From the NCBI RefSeq assembly GCF_018854015.1, contig NZ_JAAXYO010000039.1, forward strand, positions 176,286-240,285: a stretch of DNA of 64,000 nt. Direction: 5' to 3'. The first letter of the stretch is position 1, and the number at the start of each line of letters is the position of its first letter. Shown piece by piece: positions 42,334-49,821 of this stretch. The position numbers and the translations under genes are program-made. This DNA comes from Igneacidithiobacillus copahuensis. Lineage in GTDB: Bacteria; Pseudomonadota; Gammaproteobacteria; Acidithiobacillales; Acidithiobacillaceae. The notes under the pieces are model-generated. The model did not search any database and was not told the DNA's origin. It saw nothing but the letters and a program-made list of their open reading frames with translations.

Positions 42334-43406
42334 GTAAGTTGTTATTTACGCCTTGGCAGTTGCGCAGCGTCACCCTGCGCAATCGCATCATCGTGGCGCC
42401 CATGTGTCAGTATTCCACTCCAGATGGTGTGGCGCGGGACTGGCACATGGTACACCTGGGCAGCCGGGCGGTCGGCGGTGCCGGTATGGTGATGGTCGAG
42501 GCCTCGGCGGTCAGTCCCGAAGGGCGTATCTCGCCGGACGACCTGGGTATCTGGAATGATGCCCAGAGCGCAGCGCTGCGCCCCACCGTCAGCTTTATCC
42601 AGGCCCAGGGCGCCGTGGCCGCCATCCAGATTGCCCATGCCGGACGCAAGGCTTCTACGGCAGCTCCTTTCCACGGCGGCACCCCAATCCCACCAGGCAG
42701 CGAACGAGGCTGGCAGCCCATTGGGGCAAGCCCTCTGCCCTTCAGCCCGCAGCACACAGTTCCTGCGGAGATGTCGGTAAAAGACCTGGAGCGCGTGCGT
42801 GATGACTTCGTTGCTGCCGCCGAGCGCGCCCATGCCGCGGACTTTTCGGTGCTCGAACTGCACATGGCGCACGGCTATCTGCTGCACAGTTTTCTTTCGC
42901 CTATCAGTAATCAGCGGCAGGATCGTTATGGTGGCAGCCTGGAAAACCGCCTGCGCTTTCCTCTCGAAGTGGCACGGGCCGTGCGCGCCGTCTGGCCCGA
43001 GGAACTGCCGCTCTGGACCCGCATATCGGCGACGGACTGGGTGCCGGGCGGCTGGGACATCGAGCAGTCTGTCGCTCTGGCTGGTGAACTGAAAAAAATA
43101 GGCGTGGACGTCATCGACTGCAGCAGTGGCGGCATGACCCCAGATGCCCAGATCCCCGCGGGCCCGGGATTTCAAGTACCTTTTGCCGAACGCATTCGGC
43201 ACGAGCTGCAGATGCCAACGGTAGCGGTTGGCCTGATCACCGAAGCGATGCAGGCCGAGCAGATACTGGTCACCGGCCAGGCAGATGCCGTCGCCCTGGC
43301 GCGGGAGCTCCTGCGCAACCCCTACTGGCCGCTACAGGCTGCCCACGCCTTGGGCGTAGACTGGAGCTGGCCGCCGCAGTACGATCGCGCCAAACCCAGC
43401 CGCTAG
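42330..43406 (+). CDS. NADH:flavin oxidoreductase, Old Yellow Enzyme (YqjM/XenA type)
   Basis: The 358-residue FMN enzyme reduces activated C=C bonds and nitro compounds. Visible motifs are VAPMCQYS (the YqjM-type Cys), AHAGRKA, HMAHGYLLHSFLSP and RYGGSLENRLRF. GTG 42330 overlaps the preceding stop. A strong terminator follows at 43422. With the hydrolase and TetR it forms an electrophile-response unit. Confidence 0.92.
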   Translation: MSKLLFTPWQLRSVTLRNRIIVAPMCQYSTPDGVARDWHMVHLGSRAVGGAGMVMVEASAVSPEGRISPDDLGIWNDAQSAALRPTVSFIQAQGAVAAIQIAHAGRKASTAAPFHGGTPIPPGSERGWQPIGASPLPFSPQHTVPAEMSVKDLERVRDDFVAAAERAHAADFSVLELHMAHGYLLHSFLSPISNQRQDRYGGSLENRLRFPLEVARAVRAVWPEELPLWTRISATDWVPGGWDIEQSVALAGELKKIGVDVIDCSSGGMTPDAQIPAGPGFQVPFAERIRHELQMPTVAVGLITEAMQAEQILVTGQADAVALARELLRNPYWPLQAAHALGVDWSWPPQYDRAKPSR

Positions 43407-43421
43407 GCTACGGGTATTCTG

Positions 43422-43453
43422 ACCGGGGAGGATCCCTTCCCCGGTTTTGTTTT
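43422..43453 (+). terminator. Rho-independent terminator
   Basis: ACCGGGGA and TCCCCGGT form an 8-base stem with an 8-base loop, followed by TTTGTTTT. It closes the dienelactone hydrolase/Old Yellow Enzyme operon. Confidence 0.85.
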
Positions 43454-43474
43454 GCAGCATAGGGCTTCTTACCG

Positions 43475-44383
43475 ATGCGTTCCCGTGAGACTTATCTGGC
43501 TTTCACAGCAATTTTCCTGATTGCTTTGATTTGGGGCTACAACTGGGTGGTGATGAAAGTCGCGTTGCAAGACAGCGCGCCACTGCTCTTCGCCGCTCTG
43601 CGAGTGGTGCTCAGCGCGCCGGTTTTGCTGCTGTTCCTGATTTTGCAGAAGCGCTCCCTGGCGCTGCCGCCGCTGATCTATGTCGTACCCTACGGACTGT
43701 TGCAGAGCACCGGCTTTGTCGGCGCCACCCTGCTGGCCCTGGAATACGCCGGGGCGGGCAAAACCGCAATTCTGGTCTACATGATGCCGATCTGGCTGAT
43801 GCTGCTCGCCTGGCCGGTTCTGGGAGAACGACTGCAAGGACTGCAGATCCCCGCGCTGGTGTTGGCGCTACTTGGTCTGGTGGTCATTCTGGAGCCTTGG
43901 CAGATAGGTCATTCTCCTTGGCAGGGTCCGTTCTTTGCGATCTTGTCAGGGATTTCCTGGGCGGCCTCGGCGATCTGGCACAAACGCTTCATGCCCAGGG
44001 GTCAGGACCTGATCACTGCAACCTTCTGGCAGGCCTCCATCGGCGGACTCGTACTCCTCATCGCGGCGCTGCTGCTGGAGGGGTGGCAGGTGCAATGGAC
44101 GGGCTCCTTTATCGCTGCTCTGGCGTACAACGCCGTTCCCGGGACCGCTCTTGCCTATGTGCTCTGGCTCTTTGCCTTGCGCCACCTTCCTTCGGGAGTA
44201 GCGGGAATCGCTACCCTCCTTGCCCCCCTCATCGGTGTTCTGGCGGCCTGGCTGCAATTGGGTGAACGGCCCAGCCTTTGGGAGGCCATGGGTATGGCAG
44301 CCATTTTCTCTGCGCTCCTCCTCGTCAGCTGGCAACATCTGCGACCCAAGGACAACAGCATTGCCGTGACGGCGCAGGAGTAA
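43475..44383 (+). CDS. EamA-family (DMT) transporter
   Basis: The 302-residue membrane protein has ten hydrophobic segments in two EamA repeats (LIWGYNWVVMKVAL; GISWAASAIWHKRF). Members export metabolites or amino acids; no substrate can be assigned. It follows the terminator by 21 bases, so its promoter must overlap that region or be read through. Confidence 0.85.
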   Translation: MRSRETYLAFTAIFLIALIWGYNWVVMKVALQDSAPLLFAALRVVLSAPVLLLFLILQKRSLALPPLIYVVPYGLLQSTGFVGATLLALEYAGAGKTAILVYMMPIWLMLLAWPVLGERLQGLQIPALVLALLGLVVILEPWQIGHSPWQGPFFAILSGISWAASAIWHKRFMPRGQDLITATFWQASIGGLVLLIAALLLEGWQVQWTGSFIAALAYNAVPGTALAYVLWLFALRHLPSGVAGIATLLAPLIGVLAAWLQLGERPSLWEAMGMAAIFSALLLVSWQHLRPKDNSIAVTAQE

Positions 44384-44434
44384 GACAGACAATCAACTTT
44401 CTTCGATCACGGCTGCAAGACCTCCTCTTGAAAT

Positions 44435-44505
44435 GCCCAACGCTCACGCTGACGGCCGCGGCGAGCGAATGCGAGCCAGCGGTCCGGTCGAACGTGATGT
44501 TGGAC
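44435..44505 (-). other. Integron attC site 2
   Basis: On the minus strand GTCCAAC (R'') and GTTGGGC (R') bound a 71-base imperfect palindrome with an inner GCTCGC-ATTC-GCTCGC region. It follows the stop of the 174-residue cassette gene, the position expected of attC. Confidence 0.7.
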
Positions 44506-44520
44506 GGCACGCTCGCCCGC

Positions 44521-45045
44521 CTATTGGCCGGAACGTGACTCGCGCCTCTTAATGATGAGCATCCACGCGATCTGGACGGCGGCAAGCCCGAAGAAGGCAA
44601 TCGATGCGGTGAACATGAGCCAGTTGCTCGGGTTGAGAAAAAGGCCAAACAGGCCACCTCCAATCAAAATGAGAACGCCAATCTCCAGTAGCCACATGCC
44701 GACTGTGCTGTGGGCGCGCGCCTGACCAGCTACGCTCTCGCTCAACGTTAGCTTCTCGTCCGTCTGCTGCAGGCGGCGACACTGGTACCGCGCCCACACC
44801 GCGTACAGAACGATGAGGGGCAGCGAAATCAACGCTCCGCCGAGGAAACCCTGCAACCTGACCGCCAGAATAACCAATGGCAGGGAGATGACGTAGTAGG
44901 CATTGATGTGGCGTTGAAGCCGTTCGAAGTCCTTCTCGGAGGGAATAGCGTAGCCACGGCCGAGCGTTCCCCAAGGGAAGAAGAGCCTCCGCCCATCTGG
45001 CGTGGTCTTGAACGAGCCGCTCGTTAAAGCATCATAATAGCCCAT
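44521..45045 (-). CDS. Integron-cassette membrane protein of unknown function
   Basis: The 174-residue product starts MGYYDALTSGSFKTTPDGRR and has four hydrophobic segments in two pairs. I recall similar proteins being common in cassettes and genomic islands, but not a known function. AGGAGGGG lies just before ATG 45045. attC sites flank it on both sides, so it forms one cassette. Confidence 0.7.
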   Translation of the reverse strand: MGYYDALTSGSFKTTPDGRRLFFPWGTLGRGYAIPSEKDFERLQRHINAYYVISLPLVILAVRLQGFLGGALISLPLIVLYAVWARYQCRRLQQTDEKLTLSESVAGQARAHSTVGMWLLEIGVLILIGGGLFGLFLNPSNWLMFTASIAFFGLAAVQIAWMLIIKRRESRSGQ

Positions 45046-45075
45046 ACCCCTCCTCGCGAGGCCGCTTCGCACGCC

Positions 45076-45141
45076 GTCCAACGTGTAGCTAACCGGAGCC
45101 CGAAATGCCGCAAAGCGGCATGTAGGGCGTCCGTGTTGGGC
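45076..45141 (-). other. Integron attC site 1
   Basis: On the minus strand GCCCAAC (R'') and GTTGGAC (R') enclose a 66-base foldback. CGGACGCCC pairs with GGGCTCCG leaving one unpaired base, and ATGCCGC-TTT-GCGGCAT forms a perfect central hairpin. A second GCCCAAC lies at 45147-45153. The site follows the NDT/TIR-like gene by 15 bases and fits attC consensus RYYYAAC/GTTRRRY. Confidence 0.8.
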
Positions 45142-45155
45142 GCAGGGTTGGGCAT

Positions 45156-46010
45156 CTAGAACGGTATTTCATCAAGCGCCACATCGAGCGGAAATTCATA
45201 GTCGAAGTTTCCTTCGACAGTCACCAAACGAATGATGGATCTTCCAGAGACTCGATACGAGTCCTTTAGCTCTTCGCCCTTGAGCACGGTCGCAAGAACT
45301 CGCCTCGCCGAGAACTTCAACTGAGCCCAGGAGTTCTTGTTCAGGCGACGAACAGGTGGTGTAAGAAAGTGACGGGCAGGGAAATCTGGAAGGTCTGAGT
45401 CTGTGGAGGGACATTCCTTTCCATCTTGCTTGAGCGTCCAACCCTTGTTCGAGTAGAAGTAGATCGCGTCAATTTCTGCAGAAGTGTTTGATGTTTCGTT
45501 ATGAAGATCGATCTTGAAATCGACAGTACCCCACGCGATAAATTTCGTCTTTTCGAGCAAACCACTTGCGTCTTTTAGGGTGGCCTTTATCCTGCTCGAG
45601 CGGATTGTCTCTACTTGGTCCTTGGCCCAGGCCATTTCTTCGGCGAGCAGGCTTCTAAGTCGGCCAATTGAGCTTCCATAAACGATGTGCCGATGATGCT
45701 TGAGGTCAAATGGAATATCATCAGCTCGTTGCGTGAGGAGAATGCAGAGTTTTCCCTTCGCGTGAGCAAATCCAACTTCATAGAAGACGTTTGGGTTCTG
45801 CCCCGTCATGTCGGCGACTATCAGATCGGCGAATTCAATTTGGCGATATATTCGCTCGAGAATTCCTTCCGAAAAATTTTGCTCGTCGACCCGCTCAGCA
45901 AGGATTCCAAGAGCTATGGCTGTTTCCTTTATCCCGAGCTTATAGATGTCGTCGAATGACTTGTCGAACGGCATTAGAACGAAGGCAAAGAACTCAATAT
46001 CCGCACTCAT
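45156..46010 (-). CDS. NDT/TIR-like domain protein in an integron cassette
   Basis: The 284-residue protein has an N-terminal Rossmann-like domain of the nucleoside-deoxyribosyltransferase/TIR-like superfamily: VLMPFDKSFDDIY (11-23), then DMTGQNPNVFYEVGFAHAKGK (67-87), where E78 is the candidate catalytic Glu. The C-terminal ~130 residues are unassigned. Such domains hydrolyse or sense nucleotides and occur in anti-phage systems. ATG 46010 lies 6 bases from the integron junction GTTGGGC. Lower G+C than neighbours suggests transfer. Confidence 0.68.
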   Translation of the reverse strand: MSADIEFFAFVLMPFDKSFDDIYKLGIKETAIALGILAERVDEQNFSEGILERIYRQIEFADLIVADMTGQNPNVFYEVGFAHAKGKLCILLTQRADDIPFDLKHHRHIVYGSSIGRLRSLLAEEMAWAKDQVETIRSSRIKATLKDASGLLEKTKFIAWGTVDFKIDLHNETSNTSAEIDAIYFYSNKGWTLKQDGKECPSTDSDLPDFPARHFLTPPVRRLNKNSWAQLKFSARRVLATVLKGEELKDSYRVSGRSIIRLVTVEGNFDYEFPLDVALDEIPF

Positions 46011-46016
46011 TGAGAC

Positions 46017-46023
46017 GCCCAAC
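46017..46023 (-). other. attI-cassette junction (GTTGGGC)
   Basis: The minus-strand GTTGGGC core lies between the intI remnant and the first cassette gene. No matching R'' site or foldback lies to its right, as expected of attI rather than attC. Confidence 0.5.
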
Positions 46024-46092
46024 GTCACTTAGACTATAAAACCCTACCATAGCATGATTTACCAACGCAATAGGAGAGGACTCCATCATCCT

Positions 46093-46121
46093 GTTCTAAC
46101 TGCCTTTGTAGTCCTTGCCAA
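46093..46121 (-). promoter_or_regulatory. Candidate cassette promoter (Pc-like)
   Basis: On the minus strand TTGGCA (46116-46121), 17 bases, TAGAAC (46093-46098) point toward the cassettes from the intI side. It fits the role of Pc, but the -10 box is weak. Confidence 0.4.
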
Positions 46122-46150
46122 TACATTTAGGGCAGCCTAAAACTCCACGG

Positions 46151-46290
46151 ATGGAATCCAGCCACGTCACCCCCAACGTCCCGCCCAAACTCCTGGACCA
46201 GATGCATGCTCGGATCAGGGCATTGCACCACAGCATTCGCGCGGAAGAAGCGTATACAGACTGGGTGTGCCGGTTCATTTTGTGGGCGCT
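46151..46290 (+). pseudogene. intI: Truncated integron integrase (intI remnant)
   Basis: From ATG 46151 the translation contains PPKLLDQMHARIRALHHSIR then AEEAYTDWVCRFI, which is the N-terminal SAM-like domain of integron integrases (PKLLDQVRERIR-type start, SIRTEQAYVDW). After RFILW the similarity stops and the frame runs on with unrelated residues. The catalytic Arg, His and Tyr regions are absent. Bases 46290-46429 contain nothing I can assign. Confidence 0.72.
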
Positions 46291-46429
46291 GCAGACGCTC
46301 CACCATTCTCAAATATTGCAAATAATCATCAGAACACCTTGTTTCCACGAGCTATCTCCGAAGACCACAAGAAATTTTTTGATGCTTTTCTGGAAAAATA
46401 AAGACAGCAGGTTACGCGATTCGATCATT

Positions 46430-47323
46430 TTACCACCCGTTTAATCCTGAAGAGAGAATCATCAGCCGACTACGAGTTTGAGAGATCAAGCACTGCAAGG
46501 AAAGTCCTTGCCCAGGCTGGAGTGCCTCTCGACTCTCACCGCAGTGCTTCCGCTTCTCAATAATCCACTGGATTTCTGATGATCTGATTTTTTGTTTCTG
46601 CGCAAGATTTGCCTGATGCATCAGGACATCGTAGCGCTCAGTCAATTGCCGGGTAACTTCGTTATATTCCTGCAGCGCCTGACCGTGCAAGTTTCCTTTC
46701 CCATTGTTCTCCACGAGATCTGGAGCATTTAGATATCTGGCAAAGTCTTCGGCCTTGGGCCCAGGTAACAATTCCCATCCGCCGAACTCTTGGTTCCACC
46801 GCCAGCTCGCACTCGCACTATATCCGCAGGCCATACACTTCGTGCTGCGAAAACCAGCAAGCGTCAGTATCCCGTCCCGAATCTGAACGGAAATTGTTCC
46901 ATCCATCTCGCTGGCAGAAAATGCTCGCCGCATAGCGCCATCACGATAACTATAGATAGCATAACTGCTACCGCCTGCATCCCCTCCTGTGGACCAACCG
47001 TAGGTAGCCAATTGTTCATAAGAACCAGGGATCAGATGCAGTATTTTAAAATCGTAGGCGGCTGTACCGGTAATGCTATTCTGCGCCGTCTCCATGTAGG
47101 AGGCCTTCAGCTCGCCTCCTGCGATAATCTCGGCAACCGCATCACAGGTACCATAGCTACCGGGCTTCTGAACAATACGCAAGAACTGCGGACCCGGCCA
47201 GGGTCCGAAATGGGCGGGAGTCTGGGAGAGAGTCCGCTGTGGGCAATCGATTGCCAACGAAGGAAGAGGGGTACAGAGTCCAAAGAGCAATAACCCGGCG
47301 AAATGTAGCGATTTGCGGCGCAT
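46430..47323 (-). CDS. Exported protein with LprI-like C-terminal region
   Basis: The 297-residue protein has a signal peptide (GLLLFGLCTPLPSLAID) and several cysteines. Residues about 215-285 resemble the LprI/DUF1311 lysozyme-inhibitor-like pattern (YNEVTRQLTERYDVL, IQWIIEKRKHC, CLISQTRSRL). The N-terminal two thirds are not recognised. A periplasmic location is expected. Confidence 0.6.
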   Translation of the reverse strand: MRRKSLHFAGLLLFGLCTPLPSLAIDCPQRTLSQTPAHFGPWPGPQFLRIVQKPGSYGTCDAVAEIIAGGELKASYMETAQNSITGTAAYDFKILHLIPGSYEQLATYGWSTGGDAGGSSYAIYSYRDGAMRRAFSASEMDGTISVQIRDGILTLAGFRSTKCMACGYSASASWRWNQEFGGWELLPGPKAEDFARYLNAPDLVENNGKGNLHGQALQEYNEVTRQLTERYDVLMHQANLAQKQKIRSSEIQWIIEKRKHCGESREALQPGQGLSLQCLISQTRSRLMILSSGLNGW

Positions 47324-47473
47324 GAAAACCTCGTTTTTTCATCCCTGGGGGAGAGTCTACGACCAGCTTGATCTACCAGCAATATCGACAGGTGGACGGC
47401 CAGGCAGTTGCCGGTTCCTTTCCGCACGCGCAGTGATCCAGTACGATACCCTTAACAAAGAGAGGTGCAGGAA

Positions 47474-47704
47474 ATGAAGAAGTGGGTGTATCTCGCCATC
47501 ATTCTGGTAGTATTGGTCCTGGCTGTCCTACCCATGTTTTTTCGTGAGGGTCCCTATGGCGGAAAAGATCAGGCCTGGTATGAACAGCATCCCAAGGAAA
47601 CGGCCAAGGAACTGGCCTGGTGCCAAGAAAAACCGGAGCGAAACACAACCATGTCCTGTCAATACGCACAAAATGGCGCCGTTGCCGGTATGACCGGCGA
47701 CTGA
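47474..47704 (+). CDS. Small membrane-anchored protein, EexN-like
   Basis: The 76-residue protein has an N-terminal membrane helix (about 4-22) and a short periplasmic part with two cysteines (WCQEKPERNTTMSCQYA) in the pattern of EexN-type entry-exclusion lipoproteins (W-x2-HP, later C..C-x-A). It lacks the lipobox. The relation is weak; treat it as a hypothetical exported protein. Confidence 0.5.
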   Translation: MKKWVYLAIILVVLVLAVLPMFFREGPYGGKDQAWYEQHPKETAKELAWCQEKPERNTTMSCQYAQNGAVAGMTGD

Positions 47705-47744
47705 GGGACGATCCCAGGACATCGCTGACGCCAAATCAGCGCAA

Positions 47745-47894
47745 GGCCTCCTCATGGCGATTTCCCAAACCGTCGCGGCGCTGATCCAGACCGACGACCT
47801 TGGCGACTCGATCAGTTCGCGTGCCCTTTTCTGCAGCTTAGGGCTGTCGGTGATGGCCCCCGAGGGCGACATGGGTATCGAGAAGGAGGTTCAA
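47745..47894 (-). pseudogene. Broken PIN-domain toxin (vapC-like)
   Basis: TTG 47894 overlaps the antitoxin stop and encodes NLLLDTHVAL, the start of a PIN toxin with its first catalytic Asp. One extra base in the following run of G shifts the frame; the next frame continues AITDSPKLQKRARELIESP and WISAATVWEIAMR. Similarity then ends abruptly at about 47745. The toxin is thus both frameshifted and truncated. Confidence 0.75.
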
Positions 47895-48136
47895 GATCGA
47901 CCGCCCAGGAATAGGCGCTCGATTTCTTCATTATGGGCATCGATACTGTCGGGCACCTCGAACTTACCCTTGGCGACACCGATGCGCTTACCCGCCTGGA
48001 CGGAATCCACGGGCACCAACTTGGCAGCCGGGCGGCCATTGCGGGCAATGATGATCTCGCGCTCCTTGCCCTGTTCGATAGCTTCCACGAGGCGGGATAG
48101 CGATGACTTGGCCTGCAACATGTTGAAAGATTGCAT
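47891..48136 (-). CDS. Phd/YefM-family antitoxin
   Basis: The 81-residue protein starts MQSFNMLQAKSSLSRLVEAI and contains IIIARNGRPAAKLVPVD, the Phd/YefM DNA-binding pattern. The C-terminus is the toxin-binding part. GGAGG precedes the start. Its partner toxin is disrupted, so it may survive as a stand-alone autoregulator or be decaying. Confidence 0.85.
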   Translation of the reverse strand: MQSFNMLQAKSSLSRLVEAIEQGKEREIIIARNGRPAAKLVPVDSVQAGKRIGVAKGKFEVPDSIDAHNEEIERLFLGGRS

Positions 48137-48205
48137 CATGTCCTCCGAATCACACAAAGTTAGTCTAGCCTGGCCAGCATCGGCAGTCCAGTTCGTGCAG
48201 GCGAA

Positions 48206-49813
48206 TCACTCCCACTCGATGGTGGCTGGCGGCTTGGAGCTAACATCGTAGGTGACGCGGTTGATGCCGCGCACCTCATTGATGATGCGCGAGGACACCT
48301 TCTTGAGCAGAGCGTAGGGTAGTTCGGCCCAGTCGGCGGTCATGAAGTCGCTGGTCTGCACGGCGCGCAGGGCTACCACGTAGTCGTAGGTGCGACCATC
48401 GCCCATCACACCAACGCTTTTTACCGGCAGGAAGACAGCAAAGGCCTGACTGGTGAGGTCATACCAACTTTCGCCGCTTTCGGGGTCAATGCTGGCCCGT
48501 AGTTCTTCGATGAAGATGGCGTCCGCGCGACGCAGCAGGTCAGCGTATTCTTTTTTCACTTCACCAAGGATACGTACTCCCAGGCCGGGGCCCGGAAAGG
48601 GATGGCGATAGACCATTTCCCGCGGCAGGCCAAGGACCACGCCCAGCTCCCGGACCTCATCCTTGAATAGCTCGCGCAGGGGTTCGAGCAGTTGCAACCC
48701 GAGTTGCTCCGGCAAACCGCCAACATTATGGTGGCTCTTGATGGTGACGGCCTTCTTGCTCTTGGCGCCCCCCGATTCGATGACATCGGGGTAGATCGTC
48801 CCCTGCGCCAGAAAGCGGACGCCACGATGGCCGGGACGGGCGGCCTTGAGTTTCTCGGCCTCGGCCTTGAAGACATCGACAAAGAGACGGCCAATGATCT
48901 TGCGCTTCTGTTCCGGGTCGATAACGCCTGCGAGTTCGCGCAAAAAAAGCTCGCTGGCATCCACCCGTAATACCTTGGCGTGCAGCTTGCCCGCGAACAT
49001 TTCCATGACCATGTCCGCTTCGTTTAGACGCAGCAGCCCGTGATCGACGAAAACGCAGGTAAGCTGGTCGCCGATGGCGCGGTGGATCAGGGCGGCGGCC
49101 ACGCTGGAATCGACACCACCAGACAGGCCGAGGATGACCTCTTCCGCGCCGACCTGCTCGCGGATCCGTGTCACGGCCTCGGCCACATAGTCGCCCATCA
49201 CCCAATCACCGGAGCAACCGCAAATTTCGTGCACAAAGCGGCGCAGCAGCGCCCTTCCCTGCAGCGTATGGGTGACTTCGGGGTGAAACTGTACCCCATA
49301 ATAGCCGCGCTCCTCATCCGCCATTCCGGCAATGGGGCAACTGGCAGTGCTGGCCATCAGCTTGAATCCCGGCGGCAGCGCCGTGACTTGATCACCGTGA
49401 CTCATCCAGACCTTGAGCATGCCGTAGCCTTCCGGCGTCTGAAAGTCTTCGATGCCTTGCAAAAGTCGGGTATGGCCGCGGGCGCGGACCTCCGCATAGC
49501 CGAACTCCTGATGGTCCGACCAGCTCACCGTGCCACCCAATTGCGCCGCCATGGTCTGCATGCCATAGCAGATACCCAGCACCGGCACCCCGATCTCCCA
49601 GACTGCCTGCGGGGCCCGCAATTCATGGTCTTCGTAGGTGCTGCCATGACTTCCGGAGAGGATGATGCCCTTGGGCGCAAAGTCACGCACAAAGTCGTCA
49701 CTGACATCGCAGGGATGGATTTCGCAATAGACATGCACCTCGCGCACGCGCCGGGCGATGAGCTGGGTGACCTGGGAACCAAAATCCAGGATCAGGATAC
49801 GTTCTTCACTCAT
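48206..49813 (-). CDS. guaA: GMP synthase (glutamine-hydrolysing)
   Basis: GuaA converts XMP to GMP. The 535 residues comprise a class I glutaminase domain with the nucleophile in GICYGMQ, an ATP pyrophosphatase domain with LSGGVDSSVAAALIH, and the dimerisation domain ending VTYDVSSKPPATIEWE. ATG 49813 is used; a GTG four codons earlier overlaps the guaB stop. It forms an operon with guaB. Confidence 0.96.
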   Translation of the reverse strand: MSEERILILDFGSQVTQLIARRVREVHVYCEIHPCDVSDDFVRDFAPKGIILSGSHGSTYEDHELRAPQAVWEIGVPVLGICYGMQTMAAQLGGTVSWSDHQEFGYAEVRARGHTRLLQGIEDFQTPEGYGMLKVWMSHGDQVTALPPGFKLMASTASCPIAGMADEERGYYGVQFHPEVTHTLQGRALLRRFVHEICGCSGDWVMGDYVAEAVTRIREQVGAEEVILGLSGGVDSSVAAALIHRAIGDQLTCVFVDHGLLRLNEADMVMEMFAGKLHAKVLRVDASELFLRELAGVIDPEQKRKIIGRLFVDVFKAEAEKLKAARPGHRGVRFLAQGTIYPDVIESGGAKSKKAVTIKSHHNVGGLPEQLGLQLLEPLRELFKDEVRELGVVLGLPREMVYRHPFPGPGLGVRILGEVKKEYADLLRRADAIFIEELRASIDPESGESWYDLTSQAFAVFLPVKSVGVMGDGRTYDYVVALRAVQTSDFMTADWAELPYALLKKVSSRIINEVRGINRVTYDVSSKPPATIEWE

Positions 49814-49821
49814 GGAGGCGA

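Larger units (their letters stand above)
44435..46290 (-). mobile_element. Remnant chromosomal integron with two gene cassettes
   Basis: From right to left: a truncated intI remnant on the plus strand, a GTTGGGC junction, a cassette with an NDT/TIR-like gene, attC 1, a cassette with a membrane protein, and attC 2. The integrase points away from the cassettes, as in true integrons. The block is visibly more AT-rich in part than its surroundings. Confidence 0.72.

Noticed and set aside
46290..46429. Continuation of the integrase reading frame
   Set aside because: The residues after about 46290 do not resemble integrase in the open frame or in the two other frames I checked, so I limit the remnant to the N-terminal part.
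47812..48048. A 78-codon minus-strand frame over the antitoxin
   Set aside because: It is another frame of the antitoxin/toxin region; the Phd-type protein is the real product.
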